This document shows positions 5,291-8,415 of a stretch of 8,415 nt of DNA, in pieces; position 1 is the first letter of the stretch; each line of letters starts with the position of its first letter. Below the pieces are notes generated by a model. It was not told the origin of the DNA, made no database searches, and saw only the letters and a program-made list of their open reading frames with translations. A program made the translations under genes and the position numbers. Source of the stretch: Verrucomicrobiota bacterium (GTDB lineage: Bacteria > Verrucomicrobiota > Verrucomicrobiia > Opitutales > Opitutaceae); contig JAEYYL010000127.1 of assembly GCA_023430825.1 (NCBI GenBank), positions 1 through 8,415 on the forward strand, read 5' to 3'.

Positions 5291-6766
5291 ATGCCCGCCC
5301 TGATGCGCCGCTGGCTGCCGCTCGCGCTCCTCGCGCTCGGCGCCCTCTGGCTCCGCACGCACGACCTCGCCCGCCGGCCGATGCACGCCGACGAGGCCAA
5401 CCAGGGGGTGAAAGCCGGCGAACTCCTCGAAACCGGCGACTACGCTTTCGATCCCTCCGATCACCACGGCCCGACGCTCTACTACGCCGTCCTCCCGCTC
5501 GCGCGTATCCGCGGAGAAACTACGCTCGCCGCGCTCACCGAAACCACCGTCCGTCTCGTCCCCGCCCTCTTCGGCACCCTCGCCGTCCTGCTCCTACTCG
5601 CCCTCACAACCCCAAACCCAAAACTCAAAACCCAAAACTCAGAACCGTGGGCGTTCACGCCCCTCGCCGCCGCCTTCCTCGCCATCTCGCCACCGGCCGC
5701 TTACTACAGCCGCTACTTCATCCAGGAAACGCTGCTCCTCACGTTCATCCTCGCCGCGTTCGCCGCCACCCAACGCTGGTGGCGCACCGGTCACAACGGC
5801 TGGGCCCTCGCCGCCGGCGCGAGCATCGGCCTCGCGCAAGCCACCAAGGCCACCGCGCCGCTCTTCCTCCTCGCCGCCGCCCTCGCGTTCGCCGCCACGC
5901 GACCACCCCGCCCCGCCGCCGCCCGCCTCACGCGCCCCATCGCCCTCGCGCTCTTCGCCGCGATCTTCATCGCCGCCGCGTTCTACACGTCCTTCGGCCA
6001 AAACCTCGCCGGTCTCAACGACGCCTTCGCCACTTACACGCACGCCTTCACCCGCGCCGGCGGCAGCAGCGGACACGAAAAACCCTGGTGGTATTACCTC
6101 CACCTTTTCGCCTGGCTCCGCGACGGCGGCCTCACGTTTCACCAACTCGCGTTCACCTCCTTCGCCGTCGCCGGCGCCGCCGTCGCATGGTTCGCCCGCC
6201 CCTCCACCCACCGCGCGCTGCTCCGCGGCGCCTCGCTTTACACGCTGCTCCTCCTCCTCGCGTTCTCTCTCACTCCCTACAAAACGCCCTGGCACGCGAT
6301 CCACCTCGTCCCCGGCCTCGCCGTTCTCGCCGCCGGTGCTCTCGTCGCCCTGCCGCGCGGGTGGCTCGTTGCCCCGCTCGCCGCCGCGGCGCTCTACCTT
6401 CAATTCACCCAGACGAAACTCGTCGCCTTCACCCGCCCCGCCGACGCCCGCAATCCCTACGCCTACGTTCACAGCGCGCCCGACGTCCTGAAAATCCGTT
6501 CCCTCGCCGAAGCCGCCCTCGCCCGCTCTCCCGATGGCGTCATCCGCGTGATCAGCGAGGAATACTGGCCGCTGCCGTGGTATCTTCGTGGATACAGCCG
6601 CGTCGGCTACTGGACCACGCCGCCCGACACCTGCGACGGCGCGCTCGTCATCGCCTCCGCGGCGCACGCTGAAACCGTCCGCGCTCGTCTCACGGGCCGC
6701 TACCGCGAATCCCTCCTCGGCCTCCGCCCCGGTTTCCTCTGCGTCGTCTTCACCCCTGAGCCATGA
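5291..6766 (+). CDS. Multi-spanning PMT/GT39-like glycosyltransferase (Agl23/TIGR03663-like)
   Basis: Predicted 491-aa polytopic membrane protein of the GT-C fold. After a first helix (about 8-22), the extracytoplasmic loop carries MHADEANQG (31-39) with the acidic pair D34-E35, then SDHHGPTLYY (56-65); this resembles dolichyl-phosphate-mannose-type transferases that use a lipid-linked sugar donor. YYSRYFIQETLL and LTPYKTPWHAIHLVPG match the TIGR03663/Agl23-like family as I recall it. At least eight further hydrophobic segments follow, and the last roughly 110 residues form a soluble tail. ATG 5291 is preferred; ATG 5303 is equally possible, and an upstream TTG at 5252 directly abuts a hairpin. 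An AC-rich tandem repeat (5614-5641) encodes an atypical polar loop. The stop overlaps the next gene's start (ATGA), so the two are translated together. Donor and acceptor are unknown. Confidence 0.85.
   Translation: MPALMRRWLPLALLALGALWLRTHDLARRPMHADEANQGVKAGELLETGDYAFDPSDHHGPTLYYAVLPLARIRGETTLAALTETTVRLVPALFGTLAVLLLLALTTPNPKLKTQNSEPWAFTPLAAAFLAISPPAAYYSRYFIQETLLLTFILAAFAATQRWWRTGHNGWALAAGASIGLAQATKATAPLFLLAAALAFAATRPPRPAAARLTRPIALALFAAIFIAAAFYTSFGQNLAGLNDAFATYTHAFTRAGGSSGHEKPWWYYLHLFAWLRDGGLTFHQLAFTSFAVAGAAVAWFARPSTHRALLRGASLYTLLLLLAFSLTPYKTPWHAIHLVPGLAVLAAGALVALPRGWLVAPLAAAALYLQFTQTKLVAFTRPADARNPYAYVHSAPDVLKIRSLAEAALARSPDGVIRVISEEYWPLPWYLRGYSRVGYWTTPPDTCDGALVIASAAHAETVRARLTGRYRESLLGLRPGFLCVVFTPEP
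5614..5641 (+). repeat. Two perfect 14-bp tandem repeats inside the membrane glycosyltransferase gene
   Basis: The unit AAACCCAAAACTCA occurs at 5614-5627 and again at 5628-5641. It is A-rich, in sharp contrast to the surrounding GC-rich coding sequence. Because 14 is not a multiple of three, the copies are read in different frames and give PNPKLKTQNSEP, a polar stretch between two hydrophobic helices. Loss or gain of one unit would shift the frame. Confidence 0.8.
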
Positions 6767-7452
6767 CCCCGCGCTACTCGCTCGTCGTGCCGCTCTACAA
6801 CGAGGCCGGCAACATCCTCCCCCTCGTCGCGTCCGCCGTCGAGGTCCTCGCTTCCTTTCACGGCGAAACCGAAATCATTCTCGTCAACGACGGCAGCACC
6901 GACGCCACGGGCCGCGAGATCGCCGACGCCCTCGCCCGCTGGCCGCACTGCCGCGTGCTCACGCATCCGCACAACCGCGGCCAGGGCGCCGCTCTGCTCA
7001 CCGGTCTCCAGGCCGCCCGCGGCGAATTCATTCTCACCATGGACGGCGACGGCCAGAACGACCCGCGCGACTTCCCGCTGCTCCTCGCCCCCGTCGAAGC
7101 CGGCGCCCTCGACGTCGCCTGCGGCTGGCGCGTCGACCGCCACGATTCCACGCTCCGCCGCGCCATGTCGCGCCTCGCCAATGCCGTCCGCCGCCGCGTC
7201 CTTCGCGACGACCTTCACGACACCGGTTGCCAGCTTCGCGTCATGCGCCGCGAGGTCATCGCCACCTTGTTTCCGATCGACCTCATGCAGTCCTTCCTGC
7301 CCTCGATCGCCGTCGCCGCCGGCTTTCGCGTCGGCGAACTCCCCGTCCGCCATCACCCCCGCACCCGCGGCCAGGCCCACTTCGGCCTCCGTCAACTCTG
7401 GTGGAAACCCGCCGTCGCCATGCTCAAACTCCGCCGCCGCCTCTACCCGTAA
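6763..7452 (+). CDS. Family 2 glycosyltransferase (DPM/polyprenyl-phosphate type)
   Basis: Predicted 229-aa cytoplasmic GT-A enzyme transferring a sugar from a nucleotide donor, likely to polyprenyl phosphate. It opens with YSLVVPLYNEAGNI (5-18), the family 2 N-terminal strand, and has VNDGSTD (41-47) for nucleotide binding. MDGDGQNDP (93-101) contains the DXD metal site (D94, D96). NRGQGAALLTGLQAARGE (71-88) is typical of dolichol-phosphate mannosyltransferase-like members, and HDTGCQLRVMRR lies in the acceptor region. It has no C-terminal membrane anchor. Its ATG overlaps the stop of the membrane glycosyltransferase by 4 nt. That pairing suggests this enzyme makes the lipid-linked sugar used by its neighbour, which is inference from context. 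Confidence 0.9.
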   Translation: MTPRYSLVVPLYNEAGNILPLVASAVEVLASFHGETEIILVNDGSTDATGREIADALARWPHCRVLTHPHNRGQGAALLTGLQAARGEFILTMDGDGQNDPRDFPLLLAPVEAGALDVACGWRVDRHDSTLRRAMSRLANAVRRRVLRDDLHDTGCQLRVMRREVIATLFPIDLMQSFLPSIAVAAGFRVGELPVRHHPRTRGQAHFGLRQLWWKPAVAMLKLRRRLYP

Positions 7453-7455
7453 AGC

Positions 7456-7468
7456 AACCCAATGGGTT
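7456..7468. promoter_or_regulatory. Short palindrome between the GT2 and apbE genes
   Basis: AACCC (7456-7460) and GGGTT (7464-7468) form a 5-bp palindrome with an AAT centre, 4 nt beyond the family 2 glycosyltransferase stop. The following 7469-7490 is the most AT-rich part of this 59-nt gap and precedes the apbE start. It could be an operator or a weak hairpin within a promoter region, but no convincing -35/-10 pair was found. Confidence 0.25.
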
Positions 7469-7511
7469 ACTTTCGTATCCAAATATTACCTACCCACTTT
7501 CCGCCCTGCGC

Positions 7512-8354
7512 ATGAGCTGGCTCGAATTTCACCACGAGGCGATGGCCACCGATTTCGCGATCGTCGTCGCCGGCCAGTCCGCCGACTACGCCCGCCAGGC
7601 CGCCGCCGCCGCGTGGCGCGAACTCGACCGGCTCGAAAGCGAACTCAGCCGCTACGTCGAATCGAGCGACATCGCCCGCGCCAACCGCCTCGCCCGCGGC
7701 GACACCCTCGCGATCGGCGACGACGCCCTGCAATGCCTGCTCGTCGCCGCCGAGGTCTGCGTCGCCACCCACCGCGCCTTCGACGCCGCCTACGCCTCCG
7801 AACGCATCGGCGGCTCCCCGCCGTTCACCCTCGATCCCGACGCCCATACCCTCACGTCGCACGCGACCCGGCTGCACCTCGATCTCGGCGCCGTCGGCAA
7901 AGGCTACGCCCTCGATCGCCTCGCCGCACTCCTGCAGGATTGGGAAATTCCCGCCGCCCTCCTCCAGAGCGGCGGCAGCACCGCCCTGGCCCTCGCCGCG
8001 CCGCCCGGAGAAACCGGCTGGCCCGTCGGTATCGGCGAATCCACTACACAGCGCACGCTCGCTCTCGCGCACACCGCGCTCAGCGGCTCCGGCATCGCCG
8101 TCAAGGGCGAGCACCTCGTCAACCCCCGCGCACAGTCCACCGCCTCGCGCACCTCGCGCGTCTGGGCGCTCGCCCCAACCGCGGCGCTCTCCGACGCGCT
8201 TTCCACCGCGTTCTTCGTCATGCCCGACGACGAGATCGCCGCCTTCTGCACCGCGCACCCCGAGATCGGCGCCGCCCTGCTCACCGCCGACGCCCGCCTC
8301 GTCGTCCACGGCGCGCTCCGGCCGCTCCTCGACGAACCCGCGCAGCCGAGGTAG
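7512..8354 (+). CDS. apbE: FAD:protein FMN transferase ApbE
   Basis: Predicted 280-aa flavin transferase (EC 2.7.1.180) that attaches FMN from FAD to a Thr/Ser of target proteins such as RnfG, NqrC or FMN-binding-domain proteins. The substrate-binding start HEAMATDF (8-15) corresponds to the family's M-G/A-T motif. Also visible are ELSRYVESSDIARANR, LDLGAVGKGYALDRLA beginning near residue 123 (D124-K130), LLQSGGSTALA, and KGEHLVNPRAQS in place of the usual HIxDPxTG. SDALSTAFFVM carries Asp228 and Thr232, the expected metal ligands. No signal peptide or lipobox is seen, so this looks like a cytoplasmic form or one lacking an annotated leader. The start is the first ATG after a 59-nt gap; the open frame upstream of it is low-complexity Arg/Pro and overlaps the GT2 gene. 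The TAG stop lies inside a GTAG-type repeat. No substrate protein is encoded in the window. Confidence 0.92.
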   Translation: MSWLEFHHEAMATDFAIVVAGQSADYARQAAAAAWRELDRLESELSRYVESSDIARANRLARGDTLAIGDDALQCLLVAAEVCVATHRAFDAAYASERIGGSPPFTLDPDAHTLTSHATRLHLDLGAVGKGYALDRLAALLQDWEIPAALLQSGGSTALALAAPPGETGWPVGIGESTTQRTLALAHTALSGSGIAVKGEHLVNPRAQSTASRTSRVWALAPTAALSDALSTAFFVMPDDEIAAFCTAHPEIGAALLTADARLVVHGALRPLLDEPAQPR

Positions 8355-8373
8355 GAGCCTGCTTGCAGGCGAT
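8351..8373 (+). repeat. GTAG-type REP-like palindrome overlapping the apbE stop codon
   Basis: GTAG (8351-8354) is followed by GCCTGC (8357-8362), TT, and GCAGGC (8365-8370), a compact perfect hairpin. The TAG of this GTAG is the apbE stop codon. The last 13 nt (8361-8373) recur in inverted orientation at 8403-8415, where the window ends. Confidence 0.7.
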
Positions 8374-8402
8374 TCGCGCATCGTCCTCGTTCGACGCGTT
8401 AT

Positions 8403-8415
8403 ATCGCCTGCAAGC
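8403..8415 (-). repeat. Partial inverted second copy of the GTAG-type repeat, cut by the window edge
   Basis: The reverse complement of 8403-8415 is GCTTGCAGGCGAT, identical to 8361-8373. Only part of the copy is inside the window; a complete one would continue with GCAGGCTCCTAC-like sequence beyond 8415. With the first copy it would form an inverted pair around a 29-nt spacer (8374-8402). Confidence 0.65.

Noticed and set aside
5639..6667. Minus-strand open frame (342 codons) opposite the membrane glycosyltransferase
   Set aside because: Gly/Glu/Arg-rich low-complexity translation typical of the antisense of Ala/Leu-rich membrane genes.
6588..7511. N-terminal extension giving ApbE as a 588-residue fusion
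   Set aside because: The upstream in-frame part is Arg/Pro-rich and out of frame over the GT2 gene; ApbE homology begins right after the ATG at 7512.
7467..8381. Minus-strand open frame (304 codons) opposite apbE
   Set aside because: Low-complexity Gly/Glu/Ala translation with no domain, antisense to the clear ApbE motifs.

Overview
The window is a GC-rich chromosomal stretch that most resembles the Verrucomicrobiota, probably Opitutales/Opitutaceae. This is inferred from gene content: two Tat-exported Gfo/Idh/MocA oxidoreductases, a small secreted discoidin-domain protein and a DoxX-type membrane protein. Abundant intergenic palindromes and start codons without Shine-Dalgarno sequences fit the same picture. 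No rRNA, tRNA, CRISPR array, transposase or phage gene was seen.

Layout: positions 1-195 are non-coding and carry degenerate repeats and a hairpin. Positions 196-2087 hold a two-gene minus-strand operon, a small HEAT-repeat protein followed 2 nt later by a Tat-signal Gfo/Idh/MocA oxidoreductase. A 322-nt non-coding stretch (2088-2409) separates it from a divergent plus-strand block. That block contains a DoxX-like four-helix membrane protein (2410-2865), a second Tat-signal Gfo/Idh/MocA oxidoreductase (2876-4279), and a secreted discoidin-domain protein (4507-5172). It continues with a multi-spanning PMT/GT39-like glycosyltransferase (5291-6766), a family 2 glycosyltransferase overlapping it by ATGA (6763-7452), and ApbE, an FAD:protein FMN transferase (7512-8354).

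Functional reading: the left two thirds looks like extracytoplasmic sugar or polyol oxidation. Two paralogous Tat-exported oxidoreductases are placed back to back, one directly behind a membrane protein that could be its redox partner, and a secreted carbohydrate-binding-like domain follows. The overlapping GT39-like/GT2 pair resembles a lipid-linked glycosyl transfer module: the GT2 would charge a polyprenyl phosphate and the membrane enzyme would use it. ApbE flavinylates extracytoplasmic proteins, but no target domain is visible in the window.

The most unusual material is non-coding. Four plus-strand hairpins begin with GTAG, the tetranucleotide typical of REP elements mobilised by RAYT (TnpA-REP) transposases. 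One of these supplies the apbE stop codon and appears to start an inverted REP pair cut by the window edge. A separate 131-bp element with 30-nt inverted arms, each built of three CGCGAA-type units, lies between the second oxidoreductase and the discoidin gene. I see no clearly new multi-gene system; the coding content is made of recognisable families.
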